Positions 61,537 through 61,555 of a stretch of DNA of 61,555 nt are shown here, one piece after another. The position numbers were made by a program, and so were the translations under genes. The notes under the pieces were generated by a model, which saw only the letters and a list, made by a program, of their open reading frames with translations, was not told the DNA's origin and did no database searches. The stretch comes from an uncultured Clostridium sp. (lineage in GTDB: Bacteria; Bacillota; Clostridia; TANB77; CAG-508). The stretch lies in the NCBI GenBank assembly GCA_948469315.1, contig CAOKLQ010000011.1:1-61555 (forward strand), in the 5' to 3' direction. Within the stretch, counting starts at the first letter, position 1, and every line of letters begins with the position of its first letter.

Positions 61537-61555
61537 TTTGTTGCAATTACAGATA

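Overview
The window is very AT-rich and reads as the chromosome of a spore-forming, low-GC Gram-positive anaerobe (class Clostridia, probably an uncultured gut lineage). The case for this rests on dipicolinate synthase subunit A (10384-11280), a DacF-type carboxypeptidase (18705-19947), a spore-coat CotJC gene in pieces (49876-50077 and 58241-58464), sortase/LPXTG and VanW proteins, AGGAGG ribosome sites and dense AT-rich coding. No rRNA, tRNA or CRISPR array was seen.

Layout. 1-5.1 kb is accessory: an ABC ATPase with its GntR regulator and operator, an XRE regulator, a frameshifted SRPBCC gene, a RepA_N-like fragment, a HepT-MntA toxin-antitoxin pair, a deacetylase remnant, a HEAT/LRV protein and an MBL-fold hydrolase. 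5.2-16 kb is mostly core: relA/spoT, recJ, uppP, dpsA, a TPR protein, ppa, sortase plus substrate, ychF and rpmE. 16-41 kb mixes envelope genes (VanW, ECF sigma/anti-sigma, DacF, TVP38, DUF4097), a TelA/XpaC operon, transporters, nitroreductase, MscS, RNase HI, tmcAL, a PMT-like glycosyltransferase and a candidate type I toxin-antitoxin locus. 41-49 kb holds a BceRS-BceAB-like module and an IbrA/IbrB-like operon. 50.1-58.2 kb is an 8.2-kb serine-recombinase element inserted in cotJC. 58.5 kb to the end looks like a second insertion, with a ToxIN-type type III system, palindromic repeats, a long hairpin and a radical SAM enzyme.

The most striking observation is translational. Nine genes (relA, vanW-like, dacF, bceA-, bceB- and bceS-like, ibrA-like, a resolvase and a small element gene) appear broken, yet every break has the same form. 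An in-frame CGG codon sits where the conserved protein needs Gly, and dropping one base so that GGN is read restores the family sequence. There are 13 such sites, three of them in one ATPase. Every restored gene has an integral codon number and family-typical length where I can judge it. This suggests +1 frameshifting at CGG, or four-base decoding of CGGN as glycine. Six other in-frame CGG codons seem to be read normally as Arg, so the rule is not absolute.

The second highlight is cotJC. Its C-terminal part (49876-50077) and middle part (58241-58464) are separated by an element whose ends are two halves of a near-perfect attP palindrome. Precise excision restores the reading frame, as with the sigK skin element. 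The start of cotJC is also missing at 58464, which implies a second interruption beginning there.
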